From: Actinopolyspora lacussalsi subsp. righensis
GTDB lineage: Bacteria; Actinomycetota; Actinomycetes; Mycobacteriales; Pseudonocardiaceae
Length of the DNA: 64,000 bases
Reading direction: 5' to 3'
NCBI RefSeq assembly: GCF_900116555.1
Contig: NZ_FPAT01000011.1
Span: 119,161-183,160, forward strand
A program made the position numbers and the translations under genes. Below, in pieces: positions 46,768 through 64,000 of this stretch. The notes beneath the pieces were generated by a model. It was not told where the DNA came from and made no database searches. It saw nothing but the letters and a program-made list of their open reading frames with translations. The first letter of the stretch is position 1. Each line of letters starts with the position of its first letter.

Positions 46768-47136
46768 ATGGCACGTGTCAAACGATCGGTGAACGCGCAG
46801 AAGAAGCGCCGCAAGATTCTGGAGTCCGCCAAGGGCTATCGCGGGCAGCGTTCTCGCCTTTACCGCAAGGCCAAGGAGCAGATGCTGCACTCGCAGGTCT
46901 ACTCCTATCGGGACCGGCGGGCACGCAAGGGCGAGTTCCGCAAGCTCTGGATCATGCGTATCAACGCGGCCAGCAGGCAGAACGGGCTGAGCTACAACAA
47001 GTTCATGCAGGGTCTGAAGGCCGCCGAGGTCGAGGTCGACCGCAAGATGCTCGCCGAGCTGGCGGTCAACGATCCGCAGGCCTTTACCGCGCTGTGTGAC
47101 AAGGCGCGTAGCAGCCTCCCGGAAGGCACGGTCTGA
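46768..47136 (+). CDS. rplT: 50S ribosomal protein L20
   Basis: 122 residues: [16 protein letters not shown], then [18 protein letters not shown] and [16 protein letters not shown], typical of L20, an early assembly protein that binds 23S rRNA. The 114-nt gap after rpmI can form a stem (GGGTGT/ACACCC). Its TGA is directly followed by the TTG of the methyltransferase gene. Confidence 0.97.
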   Translation: MARVKRSVNAQKKRRKILESAKGYRGQRSRLYRKAKEQMLHSQVYSYRDRRARKGEFRKLWIMRINAASRQNGLSYNKFMQGLKAAEVEVDRKMLAELAVNDPQAFTALCDKARSSLPEGTV

Positions 47137-48033
47137 TTGGATCGAGCCGGCGCCCGGCACACCGGTGCGGATTCCGCGGAAGGGCGGGCGAGTCCCGATA
47201 CGGCTCGTTCGCCGTTGACGGAACGTTCCGCACGGGTCGCTTCCGCTCGTAAGCTCACGCGGCGTGCCGGGCGCGAACGTGCCGGTATGTTTCTGGCGGA
47301 AGGCGCCAACGCCGTCCTCGAGTCGCTGGACTCGCGGACGGCGGAGCGGCCTCGCACCGAGGTTCGCGAGGTGTTGGCCACTTCCGAAGGACTGCGACGG
47401 GTTCCGGAGATCGCCGAGCGCTGCGCGGCGAGCGGAGTGCCGTTGTGGACCATCACCGAACGAGCGGCTGCCTGCCTCTCCGAAACGGTTACCCCGCAAG
47501 GGCTGGTCGCCGTCTGCGAGGCGCCCGCGACGGACACCGCGACCGTGCTGGCTCCCCGGCCCTCCCTGGTGGTGGTGCTGCTCGACATCGCCGATCCGGG
47601 TAACGCGGGTACGGTGCTTCGTGTCGCGGATGCCGCCGGTGCGGGTGCCGTGCTGTTCGCGGGCGAGACCGTCGACCCCTACAACGGGAAGGCCGTTCGG
47701 GCCTCCACCGGCAGCCTTTTCCACCTTCCGGTGGCTCGGGAACGTGATGCGGACACGGTACTGGCGGCCTGTCGAGGAGCGGGACTGTTGCTGGTCGGAG
47801 CCGATGGTGCGGCCCACTCCGATCTGCACACCGCTGAGGAGAGCGGCAGGCTGGACGTGCCGACCGCCTGGGTGTTCGGCAGTGAGGCGCACGGTCTCGG
47901 GGAGTACGGTGAACGGTTGGACGTCACGCTGCGCGTGCCGATCTACGGTCGAGCGGAGAGCCTGAACCTGGCGACCGCCGCTGCCGTCTGTCTGTACGCC
48001 TCGGCCCGTCGCATTCGCCCGGACGTCAAGTGA
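47137..48033 (+). CDS. SpoU/TrmH-family RNA 2'-O-methyltransferase
   Basis: 298 residues. The N-terminal substrate-binding domain (RAGMFLAEGANAVLE) precedes a SPOUT knot with motif 1 LDIADPGNAGTVLR, motif 2 WVFGSEAHGL and motif 3 ESLNLATAAAVCLY. It methylates ribose in rRNA or tRNA and sits where Mycobacterium has the TsnR-like gene. The TTG at 47137 follows GGAAGG by 10 nt. A TTG at 47215 is an alternative and would remove a poorly conserved lead. Confidence 0.87.
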   Translation: MDRAGARHTGADSAEGRASPDTARSPLTERSARVASARKLTRRAGRERAGMFLAEGANAVLESLDSRTAERPRTEVREVLATSEGLRRVPEIAERCAASGVPLWTITERAAACLSETVTPQGLVAVCEAPATDTATVLAPRPSLVVVLLDIADPGNAGTVLRVADAAGAGAVLFAGETVDPYNGKAVRASTGSLFHLPVARERDADTVLAACRGAGLLLVGADGAAHSDLHTAEESGRLDVPTAWVFGSEAHGLGEYGERLDVTLRVPIYGRAESLNLATAAAVCLYASARRIRPDVK

Positions 48034-48104
48034 CCCGAGTGACCGTTCCGCCACTCGTGCCGTCTCCCGGCTCGGCAGTCCCCCGGAGTTCGCGGCACCC
48101 CTGA

Positions 48105-49340
<1,236 letters not shown>

Positions 49341-49410
49341 GTCCGGTCGGGTGCCCGGGCTCTTGCCCGCACCGCCGACCCCACATGATCGAGAGAAGGG
49401 CTGCGATCCA

Positions 49411-51903
49411 GTGCGGATTCCGGTTTCCTGGCTGGCCGAGCATCTTGAGCTGTCCGAGGACACGAGCGTAGACACACTCGCCGAGGCGTTCGTCAACATC
49501 GGGCTGGAAGTCGAGGAGGTCACCCGACTCACCCCGATCACCGGCCCACTCGTCGTCGGACGGGTAGCCGAGATCGAGGAACTGACCGAGTTCAAAAAAC
49601 CCATCCGCTACTGTCGGGTCGAGGTCGGAAAGTCCGAGACGGGTGAGCAACAGACCCGTGGCATCGTGTGCGGCGCCACCAACTTCAGCGCCGGCTCGCT
49701 GGTGGTGGTGGCACTGCCCGGTACGGTTCTCCCCGGTGATTTCGAGATCAGCGCTCGCAAGACCTACGGGCGTACCAGCGAGGGCATGATCTGTTCGACC
49801 AGGGAACTGGGAATCGGTGAGGACCACGACGGTATTCTGGTACTTCCTCCCGGCTCCGCCGATCCCGGAAGCCCGGCCAACGAGATCGTCGGCCTGGACG
49901 ATTCGGTGATCGAGCTGGCGATCACGCCCGATCGCGGTTACTGCTTCTCGGTGCGTGGTCTCGCCCGGGAACTCTCCAACGCGTTGGACGTGCCGTTCGG
50001 GGACCCCGCGAACCGGGGTATCCCGGATGACGACCGCCCCTCCCGTACGGTGCGGATCGAGGACGCCTCGGCCTGCTCCCGGTTCGTGTTCCGCAGACTG
50101 ACCGGGGTCGATCCGACCGCTCCGACTCCGTGGTGGATGCAGCGACGACTGGCGCTGGCCGGCATTCGTTCCATCTCCCTACCGGTGGACATCACCAACT
50201 ACGTGATGCTCGAGCTCGGCCAGCCGCTGCACGCCTGGGACACCGCCAAGCTGTCCGGTGACATCGTCGTGCGCCGAGCCGCGGCCGGGGAATCCCTCGT
50301 CACATTGGACGACGTGCGGCGTGACCTCGATCCCGACGACATCGTGATCTGTGACGAGTCCGGCCCAGTCTCCCTCGCCGGAGTCATGGGGGGTGCCAGC
50401 ACCGAGATCGGGCAGGACACCAATGACGTCCTGCTCGAGGCGGCGAACTGGGAGCCCACGGCGATCTCGCGCATGATCCGCAGACATCGATTGCCCAGCG
50501 AGGCGGGCAAGCGTTTCGAGCGTGGTGTGGACCCCGCTGTGGCCGCCGTGGCGGCGGAGCGCGCGGCCAGGCTGCTCGTCGAGTACGGGGAAGCGACCAT
50601 CAGCGCTGGGCGCACCGATGTGGGTGAACCGTCGCAACCGCAACCGGTGACGATGCCGCTGGCACTGCCGGACCAGGTCGCCGGTGTCCGCTACGGACGT
50701 GGTGTCACCGCCAAGCGGCTCAACCAGATCGGCTGCGGAATCGAGGTGGGTACGTCCGATGACGGTGTCGGTGTGGTGACCGCACTGCCGCCGACCTGGC
50801 GCCCCGATCTCACGCAGCCGGCAGATCTGGTCGAAGAGGTACTCCGACTTGAGGGGTACCACACCATCCCGTCCGTCGTTCCCGCGGCGCCCACCGGGAG
50901 CGGACTGAGCGCTACCCAGCGCCGCAGGCGCGCGGTCTCGCGTGCGCTGGCACACGACGGTTACGTCGAGGTGCTGCCGTTCCCGTTCACCGGTGAGGGC
51001 ACCCTCGACGCCCTGGGAATCGGCGAGGACGATCCGCGTCGACGTACCCTGCGAGCCGTCAACGCCCTCGAATCGGATCGTGCGTTGCTCAGCACCACGC
51101 TGCTGTCGGGGCTGCTCGACGCGTCGCAGCGCAACCTTTCCCGCGGCAGGCGTGATCTCGCGCTGTTCCACATCGGGCAGGTGGTGCTGCCCGAGCCGGA
51201 TCAGCCTTCCGTTCCCGAACTCGGGGTTCGGCAACGTCCCTCGGACGAGCAATTGGCAGCGCTCCACGCCGCGCTGCCCGCACAACCCCAGCACGTCGGT
51301 GTGGTGCTCGCGGGACAGCGGGAGCGTTCCGGCTGGTGGGGTTCCGGCCGGGAGGCGGACTGGTCGGACGCCGTGGCGGCGGCCAGACTCGTCGCCGAGA
51401 CGGCCGGAGTGTCGCTGACCGTCTCCGCCGCGGACAGGGCGCCGTGGCATCCGGGGCGCTGTGCCGCGCTCGAGGTGGACGGCACGGTCATCGGGTATGC
51501 CGGTGAGTTGCACCCCAAGGTGGTGGAGGCTTTCGAACTGCCCAAACGGACCTGTGCGATGGAGCTGGACCTCGACGCGCTGCCGGTGACGGACAGGCGC
51601 CCCGCTCCGAGCATCTCGGCCTATCCACCGGTGCGGCTGGACGTGGCGTTGGTGGTCGACGAGGGTGTTCCGGCCGCCGAGCTCGGGGAAGTGCTTCGCG
51701 ACGGCGGTGGCGAGCTCATCGAGGACATCCGGTTGTTCGATGTTTTCACCGGTGAAAAGCTCGGTGCCGAGAAGAAGTCGCTGGCGTTCGCGTTGCGGCT
51801 GCGTGCTTCCGACCGAACGTTGACCCAGGAGGAGGCGACCGAGGTCCGGGACGCCGCGGTGGCTGCCGCCGACCAGCGGTTCGGAGCGGTGCTGCGCGGT
51901 TAA
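49411..51903 (+). CDS. pheT: Phenylalanyl-tRNA synthetase beta subunit
   Basis: 830 residues: a tRNA-binding domain (about 40-150), B3/4 editing domain (about 215-375), B5 domain, the inactive class II core and a C-terminal FDX-ACB anticodon-binding domain (about 735-830, SISAYPPVRLDVALVVDE). The GTG at 49411 starts VRIPVSWLAEHL and has AGAAGGG upstream. It lies 70 nt after pheS. A strong terminator follows. Confidence 0.96.
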   Translation: MRIPVSWLAEHLELSEDTSVDTLAEAFVNIGLEVEEVTRLTPITGPLVVGRVAEIEELTEFKKPIRYCRVEVGKSETGEQQTRGIVCGATNFSAGSLVVVALPGTVLPGDFEISARKTYGRTSEGMICSTRELGIGEDHDGILVLPPGSADPGSPANEIVGLDDSVIELAITPDRGYCFSVRGLARELSNALDVPFGDPANRGIPDDDRPSRTVRIEDASACSRFVFRRLTGVDPTAPTPWWMQRRLALAGIRSISLPVDITNYVMLELGQPLHAWDTAKLSGDIVVRRAAAGESLVTLDDVRRDLDPDDIVICDESGPVSLAGVMGGASTEIGQDTNDVLLEAANWEPTAISRMIRRHRLPSEAGKRFERGVDPAVAAVAAERAARLLVEYGEATISAGRTDVGEPSQPQPVTMPLALPDQVAGVRYGRGVTAKRLNQIGCGIEVGTSDDGVGVVTALPPTWRPDLTQPADLVEEVLRLEGYHTIPSVVPAAPTGSGLSATQRRRRAVSRALAHDGYVEVLPFPFTGEGTLDALGIGEDDPRRRTLRAVNALESDRALLSTTLLSGLLDASQRNLSRGRRDLALFHIGQVVLPEPDQPSVPELGVRQRPSDEQLAALHAALPAQPQHVGVVLAGQRERSGWWGSGREADWSDAVAAARLVAETAGVSLTVSAADRAPWHPGRCAALEVDGTVIGYAGELHPKVVEAFELPKRTCAMELDLDALPVTDRRPAPSISAYPPVRLDVALVVDEGVPAAELGEVLRDGGGELIEDIRLFDVFTGEKLGAEKKSLAFALRLRASDRTLTQEEATEVRDAAVAAADQRFGAVLRG

Positions 51904-51985
51904 CCACAGCGGGCTCGTGTCGACTCGGTTCACCTCGGCGCGGGAGATACCCGCGGCATCGGCTTCGAACGACCGGTTGTGGCTC

Positions 51986-52032
51986 AGCTCGGGGTGGGTG
52001 GTCGCTACGGCGACCACCCACCCCGAGCTTTT
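51986..52032 (+). terminator. Rho-independent terminator of pheST
   Basis: A perfect 20-bp stem (51986-52005 with 52010-52029) closed by a TACG loop and followed by TTT. It lies 83 nt after the pheT stop and insulates the arginine operon promoter 40 nt further on. Confidence 0.92.
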
Positions 52033-52071
52033 CGTCTCTCCGCCCTCGTTCGTACTTCGGGGGACCCCCTG

Positions 52072-53533
<1,462 letters not shown>

Positions 53534-53537
<4 letters not shown>

Positions 53538-54754
53538 GTACGACTGACGAGCCGATCGACGTCGGCGTGCACGACGCGACCACAGACAGGCGATACGGTG
53601 TCACCGGTCCGCGTGGTTTCCGGGCTTGCGGCGTTGCCGCCGGTATCAAGTCCGGCACCGCCCTCGACCTCGCGCTGATCGTCAACGACGGTCCCGGGCA
53701 GCAGGCAGCCGGGGTGTTCACCACCAACCAGGTCAAAGCGGCTCCCGTGCTGTGGTCCGAACAGGTGTTGCGGGAGCGGAAGTTGCGTGCCGTGGTGCTC
53801 AATTCCGGTGGTGCCAACGCCTGTACCGGTCCCGAGGGATTCCAGGACACCCATGCCACCGCCGAACGCGCAGCGGAACTGCTCGGTACCGGTGCGATCG
53901 AGATCGGGGTCTGCTCCACCGGCCTCATCGGGCAACGGCTGCCGATGCCCGCCCTGCTGGAGGGCCTCGACACCGCGGTGACCGGACTGAACGACACGGA
54001 GCGGGCGAGCACCGATGCCGCGACCGCCGTACTGACCACGGACACCCACCCGAAACAGGTCTGCCTCACCCACCCCGACGGCTGGTCGATCGGCGGGATG
54101 GTCAAAGGGGCGGGAATGCTGGCGCCGAACCTCGCGACCATGCTCGCGGTCGTCACCACCGACGCCGGTGTCGAAGGCGAGACGTTGCAACGAGCCCTGC
54201 GACAGGCCTGCAGCGGCACTTTCGAACGGCTCGACGTCGACGGTGGCACCTCCACCAACGACACCGTGCTGCTGCTGTCCTCGGGGGCCTCCGAACTCGC
54301 TCCCGCCGAGGCCGAGTTCACCGAGCTGCTGACCCGAGTCTGCGGCGACCTCGTCCGACAACTGCAACACGACGCCGAAGGCGCCACCAAGGCGATCGAC
54401 ATAACCGTCCGCGGGGCAGCCTCGGAGGAGGACGCGGTGAGCATCGCCCGGTTGGTGGCCGAGGACAACCTGGTATCGGCCGCGCTGTTCGGTTCCGACC
54501 CCAACTGGGGACGCATCGCCATGGCGGTGGGGCGCTCCGCGGTCACGATCGACGCCTCGGTCATGGAGATCATCGCCAACGGTGTGACGCTTTACTCCGG
54601 GGGAACCCCGGTCGCCGACCGCGACACGGTGGATCTCTCCGGACGAGACATCGAGATCGTGGTCGATCTGCGTCTCGGTGACCACAGCGCCACCGTGCTG
54701 ACCACGGATCTTTCCCATGACTACGTCGAAGAGAACAGCGCGTATTCCACATGA
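53534..54754 (+). CDS. argJ: Bifunctional ornithine acetyltransferase/N-acetylglutamate synthase
   Basis: 406 residues of the ArgJ Ntn-hydrolase family. The self-cleavage site is the Thr of [13 protein letters not shown], with KGAGMLAPN before it. Other landmarks are [15 protein letters not shown] and the C-terminal [20 protein letters not shown]. It recycles the acetyl group from acetylornithine to glutamate. It starts at a TTG inside the ACT gene stop and overlaps argB as ATGA. Confidence 0.95.
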
Positions 54755-55673
54755 ACAGCACGAGCCACGAGGAACGGTTGAGCACGGCCGCCGCGAAGGC
54801 CGGCGTACTGACCGAAGCACTGCCCTGGTTGGAGCGGTTCCGCGGTGCCACCGTGGTGGTCAAGTACGGCGGCAACGCCATGACCGACGAAAAGCTCAAG
54901 CGGGCATTCGCCGAGGACATGGTTTTCCTGCGGCTGGCCGGACTGCGCCCCGTGGTCGTGCACGGCGGTGGTCCGCAGATCACCGAGATGCTCGACCGGC
55001 TCGGCATGCCCGGCGAGTTCCGGGGTGGACTGCGGGTCACCTCACCGGAAACGATGGATGTGGTCCGGATGGTCCTCGTCGGCCAGGTCGGTCGTGAGCT
55101 CGTCGGACTGATCAACCAGCACGGTCCGCACGCGGTGGGCATGTCGGGTGAGGACGCGCACCTGCTCACCGCCCGCAGACGCGACGCCGTGGTGGACGGC
55201 GAACCGGTGGACATCGGGCTGGTCGGCGACGTCGAATCGGTCGAACCGACCGCCGTGCTCGATCTGATCGAGACCGGTCGCATTCCGGTGATCTCCACAG
55301 TCGCTCCCGATGCCGACGGTGTGGTGCACAACGTCAACGCCGACACCGCCGCCGGAGCCCTGGCCGTCGCGCTCGAAGCGGAGAAGCTCGTCGTGCTCAC
55401 CGACGTCGAGGGGCTCTACACCGACTGGCCCGACCGGGAATCGCTGGTCTCGCGACTGGACACCGCGCGACTGACGGAACTGCTGCCGAACCTGTCCTCC
55501 GGAATGGTTCCCAAGATGGAGGCCTGTCTACAGGCGGTGACCGGTGGCGTGCCCCGGGCCCACGTGATCGACGGTCGACTCGCTCACTCGGTGCTGCTCG
55601 AAGTGTTCACCAGCGAGGGTATCGGCACGATGGTCGTTCCCGGCGAGCCGACCCAACGAAAGGACGATGCCTG

Positions 55674-55674
<1 letters not shown>
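54751..55674 (+). CDS. argB: Acetylglutamate kinase
   Basis: 307 residues of the amino-acid kinase fold: [18 protein letters not shown] and [10 protein letters not shown] mark the nucleotide and substrate sites. The N-terminal helix before KYGGNAM is typical of hexameric, arginine-inhibited NAGKs, so this is the likely feedback point. Overlaps argJ by 4 nt and argD by 1 nt. Confidence 0.96.
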
Positions 55675-58311
<2,637 letters not shown>

Positions 58312-58374
58312 ACGACACCGCGGTCGAACAGGCACCCGACAACAGCCAGCACAACAGGTACTAGGAGCATGATC

Positions 58375-61118
<2,744 letters not shown>

Positions 61119-61212
61119 ACTTCCCGCCGTGCCGGATCGGATCCGGGTGTTTCCCGGTCCGGCACGGCTCCGGTTCGTTCCCCGTCGTGCGGCACCCGGT
61201 AGTGTGCTCGTC

Positions 61213-61836
61213 GTGATTGAGGTGACACGCTCCGAGACAGCACGTGACCCGCTCCGTGTGGCACGTTTCCTGCTCGGTTGTGAGTTGGTTTCGAACTCGC
61301 CCCAGGGGGTGGTTCGTGTCCGGCTCGTCGAGGTGGAGGCGTACCGCGGACAGGACGACCCGGCATCACACTGCTATCGCGGGCGTACCGAACGGAACGC
61401 GGTCATGTTCGGGCCGGCGGGTCACCTCTACGTGTACTTTGTCTACGGGATGCACTTCTGCGTCAACGTGGTTTGCCTGACCGACGGGCAGCCCGCGGCG
61501 GTGCTCCTCCGAGCCGGTGAGATCATCGAGGGCACCGACCTGGCACGCAGTCGTCGTCCCGCGGTTCGGAAGGAGAGCGCACTGGCCAGCGGACCGGCTC
61601 GACTCGCGGGGGTGCTGGGAATCACTCGTGAGTGTAACGGCGCGGACCTGACACGTTCCGACTCACCGATCCGGTTGCTGCGGGGGTGTGCCGTGGAGGA
61701 CGAGGACGTACGCAGTGGTCCCAGAGTCGGGGTTTCCACTGCCACGGAGTTGCCCTGGCGTTCCTGGGTGCACGGTTCGCCCGCCGTGAGTTCCTATCGG
61801 CGTGGTGGTCGGCGTAAGGTCACGAGCGGGAACTGA
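61213..61836 (+). CDS. mpg: DNA-3-methyladenine glycosylase (AAG/Mpg family)
   Basis: About 207 residues. AAG-fold motifs: ARFLLGCELV, VEVEAYRGQDDPASHCYRG (catalytic Glu and base-binding residues), AGHLYVYFVYGMHFCVNVV and LASGPARLAGVLGI. It excises alkylated purines. The start is uncertain among GTGs at 61204, 61213 and 61222. It comes before tyrS as in Mycobacterium. Confidence 0.9.
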   Translation: MIEVTRSETARDPLRVARFLLGCELVSNSPQGVVRVRLVEVEAYRGQDDPASHCYRGRTERNAVMFGPAGHLYVYFVYGMHFCVNVVCLTDGQPAAVLLRAGEIIEGTDLARSRRPAVRKESALASGPARLAGVLGITRECNGADLTRSDSPIRLLRGCAVEDEDVRSGPRVGVSTATELPWRSWVHGSPAVSSYRRGGRRKVTSGN

Positions 61837-61975
61837 GCGGAATGTTCCGACTCCACCGGCTCTTCTTCGCCTGACGCGAATCCTCGCCCGGCACGAGGCG
61901 GTCGCCCCGTGACTCCTGACTCGAGTTCCAGGGGGTCGTCGACATCGTGTGGTCCGCGTGAGCCAAACTGGCAGC

Positions 61976-63247
61976 GTGAGTGAGCACATCCTTGACGAAC
62001 TTTCCTGGCGCGGTCTCATCGCGCAGTCCACCGATCTCGATTCGTTGCGTCGTGATCTCGATTCACCGCCACTCACACTGTATGCCGGTTTCGATCCGAC
62101 CGGACCGAGCCTGCACGCGGGTCACCTGATCCCGCTGCTGACCCTGCGTCGTTTTCAGCTCGCCGGACATCGCCCGCTCGCACTGGCAGGCGGTGCGACC
62201 GGTTTGATCGGTGATCCACGTGACGTGGGTGAACGCAGTCTGCACGACGAGAACGTCATCTCCGAATGGACCGAGGGCATCCGCGAACAGCTCAGGCTCT
62301 TCGTCGACTTCGACGACTCGGAGACCGGGGCAGTCATGGAGAACAACGCCCACTGGACCGCGAACCTGCCCGTCACGGCGTTCCTGCGGGACGTGGGCAA
62401 GCATTTCTCGCTCAACTCGATGCTTTCACGTGAAACCGTCAAGCGACGGTTGGAATCCGACGGGATGTCCTACACCGAGTTCAGTTACATGCTGCTGCAG
62501 GCAAACGACTACGTACAGCTCAACCGTCGTTACGGAACGGCTCTGCAGCTGGGCGGATCGGACCAGTGGGGAAACATCATCGCCGGTGTCGACCTGCTGC
62601 GCCGACAGGACGGTGCGAGTGCGCACGCACTGACCACACCACTGGTAACCGACGCGGAGGGGAACAAGTTCGGCAAGTCCACCGGGGGCGGCAATCTCTG
62701 GCTCGACCCGGCGCTGACTTCCCCGTACGCCTGGTACCAGTACTTCATCAACACCTCCGATGCCGATGTGGGCAAGTATCTGCGGCTGTTCACCTTCCTG
62801 GAGCGTGCGGAGATCGAGGAGCTGGAACTCGCTACGGCGGAGCGCCCGCAACAACGTCTCGGTCAGCGCAGGCTTGCCGAGGAACTGACCACCCTGGTGC
62901 ACGGGGCCACTGCTACCGAGCAGGTGGCTGCCGCCAGCCGTGCGTTGTTCGGGGGCGGGGACCTGAACCTGCTGAACGCCGACACCCTGGAATCGGCGAT
63001 GGCCGAGGTCCCGACCGCGCGACTCAGACTGAGTGATGAGCCGACGATAGTCGACGTGCTCGTGGAGAGCGGTCTGGTGACGGGACGCAAGGCGGCCAGA
63101 CGTACCATCGCCGAGGGCGGTGCCTACGTCAACAACGCCAAGGTGCTCGACGACACCTGGGCACCGAGCATGGCGGACCTGTTGCACGGCACCTGGTTGG
63201 TGGTTCGTCGTGGTAAGCGTCACACTGCGGGAGTCGAGTTGGTCTAA
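61976..63247 (+). CDS. tyrS: Tyrosyl-tRNA synthetase
   Basis: 423 residues, class I. The HIGH-type motif is HAGHL (in [13 protein letters not shown]), the KMSKS-type motif is KFGKST, and the C-terminal S4 RNA-binding domain covers about 355-420 ([20 protein letters not shown]). The GTG at 61976 begins [13 protein letters not shown]. The frame runs back to 61949 without support. It ends 72 nt before the first rrn promoter box. Confidence 0.96.
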   Translation: MSEHILDELSWRGLIAQSTDLDSLRRDLDSPPLTLYAGFDPTGPSLHAGHLIPLLTLRRFQLAGHRPLALAGGATGLIGDPRDVGERSLHDENVISEWTEGIREQLRLFVDFDDSETGAVMENNAHWTANLPVTAFLRDVGKHFSLNSMLSRETVKRRLESDGMSYTEFSYMLLQANDYVQLNRRYGTALQLGGSDQWGNIIAGVDLLRRQDGASAHALTTPLVTDAEGNKFGKSTGGGNLWLDPALTSPYAWYQYFINTSDADVGKYLRLFTFLERAEIEELELATAERPQQRLGQRRLAEELTTLVHGATATEQVAAASRALFGGGDLNLLNADTLESAMAEVPTARLRLSDEPTIVDVLVESGLVTGRKAARRTIAEGGAYVNNAKVLDDTWAPSMADLLHGTWLVVRRGKRHTAGVELV

Positions 63248-63318
63248 TAGGCTCCTACTCGTAACGGTGAGGCGTTTGACCAGGTGATTCGTTTCAGCGG
63301 GCGGCGAGTGCGGTCGAT

Positions 63319-63347
63319 TTGACGTCGGCTGCGTCGTGGGGTAGATT
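63319..63347 (+). promoter_or_regulatory. rrn promoter P1
   Basis: TTGACG, 17-nt spacer, TAGATT. The best match to the vegetative consensus in the 599-nt gap 63248-63846, which otherwise holds the following promoter-like elements and the boxA. Confidence 0.7.
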
Positions 63348-63428
63348 CAATCTCGTCAGCGCTGCGGGAGTGTTCGATACTCCTTGAGTACTGACTTCTC
63401 CGATCGATCGGGCCCGGTGTGGGCCCCG

Positions 63429-63459
63429 TTGATCCGGGATGTTTTCCGGCTGTTAGAGT
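63429..63459 (+). promoter_or_regulatory. Possible rrn promoter P2
   Basis: TTGATC (63429-63434) and TAGAGT (63454-63459) with a long 19-nt spacer. Confidence 0.45.
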
Positions 63460-63497
63460 ACGAAGGTAAGCATCTCGGCGGCAGTTCGAAGCTGAGT

Positions 63498-63526
63498 TAT
63501 TCGGACTCCGTGGTTGCTTGTACAAT
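63498..63526 (+). promoter_or_regulatory. Possible rrn promoter P3
   Basis: TACAAT at 63521-63526 is a good -10 box. The -35 (TTATTC at 63498-63503, 17-nt spacer) is weak. Confidence 0.45.
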
Positions 63527-63577
63527 CTAAACTCGATCGGTATGGCTCCGGTCTTCCGGAAGTTAAAAGGGACCCCC

Positions 63578-63608
63578 TTGAAACGCCGGTTTGCTCCGAT
63601 GCTAGAGT
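63578..63608 (+). promoter_or_regulatory. Possible rrn promoter P4
   Basis: TTGAAA (63578-63583) and TAGAGT (63603-63608), spacer 19 nt. It shares the TAGAGT -10 box with P2, which suggests duplicated promoter units. Confidence 0.5.
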
Positions 63609-63689
63609 GATCGATGTTCCGCTGCGACGGCGAGTGAACAGACATTCGTCGGAACTGCGGGCGATGACCTGCCGCGTGGGTGGTGGGTG

Positions 63690-63701
63690 TGTTCTTTGAG
63701 A
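63690..63701 (+). promoter_or_regulatory. rrn boxA-like antitermination/processing site
   Basis: TGTTCTTTGAGA followed by ATTCAACAGTGT. This string is characteristic of actinobacterial rRNA leaders, where Nus factors assemble and the pre-rRNA stem begins. Confidence 0.65.
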
Positions 63702-63846
63702 ATTCAACAGTGTTTGTGCACGCGTGTGTGTGTTTGTTTCTTGTCTTTTTTGCTTTGAGTATCAATGCGCATCACGGTTGGGTGGCCCTGTGAGGGGTTG
63801 CCGGGTGTGGTGTGGGTTGTGCTGGGGTTTGATTTTTTCCATGCAT

Positions 63847-64000
63847 TGTTGGAGAGTTTGATCCTGGCTCAGGACGAACGCTGACGGCGCGCTTCACACA
63901 TGCAAGTCGAGCGATGGCACCGGTTTTCGGATTGGTGTGCAGAGCGGCGGACGGGTGAGTAACACGTGAGTAACCTGCCCTGGGCGTGGGGATAACCCTG
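63847..64000 (+). rRNA. rrs: 16S ribosomal RNA, 5' part (partial)
   Basis: AGAGTTTGATCCTGGCTCAG, the universal 5' sequence of bacterial 16S rRNA, is at 63854-63873, so the mature end is near 63847. CACATGCAAGTCGAGCG and GGCGGACGGGTGAGTAAC follow in order. The gene runs off the right edge. Confidence 0.97.

Overview
The window is high-GC actinobacterial DNA, with frequent GTG/TTG starts, ATGA/GTGA coupled genes and Streptomyces/Mycobacterium-type operons. It most resembles the Pseudonocardiales. The 16S fragment at the right edge and the gene content would fit a halophilic Actinopolyspora-type organism, but the genus is a guess. The right half follows an order that I recall from Mycobacterium: uvrA, infC-rpmI-rplT, an rRNA methyltransferase gene, pheST, argCJBDFRGH, a 3-methyladenine glycosylase gene and tyrS. 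The window then ends inside a 16S rRNA gene.

Layout. 0-1.4 kb: the tail of a membrane protein, a universal stress protein and a small hypothetical gene. 1.7-8.5 kb: a carotenoid cluster (crtI-crtB-idi-methyltransferase-crtU-like on the minus strand, with a convergent Rieske protein) driven by a recognisable promoter. 8.9-14.1 kb: an uncharacterised set comprising a GT2 glycosyltransferase, a DUF2064 nucleotidyltransferase-like protein, an epimerase with a Cys/His insert, a fasciclin lipoprotein and a membrane-anchored molybdopterin oxidoreductase. 14.2-18.4 kb: a probable 3-hydroxybutyrate module (SDR dehydrogenase, MHS transporter, GAF/PucR regulator). 18.7-25.7 kb: a PepSY protein, CstA, an endonuclease/exonuclease/phosphatase-fold protein, an MBL hydrolase and a mycothiol-dependent enzyme. 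26.2-29.0 kb: uvrA.

29-45 kb is an accessory block between uvrA and infC. It holds a multiply deleted TnpB relic, a J-domain/NERD membrane protein, a CynX-like transporter behind an AT-rich leader, and a das-like chitobiose/N-acetylglucosamine ABC operon with a cytoplasmic GH20 enzyme and a DasR-type operator. It also holds a Tat-exported lactonase-like propeller and a D-amino-acid module (N-acyl-D-amino-acid deacylase, PLP D-amino-acid enzyme, IclR regulator, RidA).

45-63 kb carries translation and arginine genes. infC appears to start at ATC behind a strong leader hairpin. The arginine operon has a near-consensus promoter that predicts a leaderless argC mRNA, overlapped by an ARG-box-like operator. 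Between argC and argJ, coupled to both, is an ACT-domain protein resembling the arginine-sensor (CASTOR) fold. 63.2-64 kb holds up to four tandem rrn promoters, a boxA and the start of 16S rRNA.
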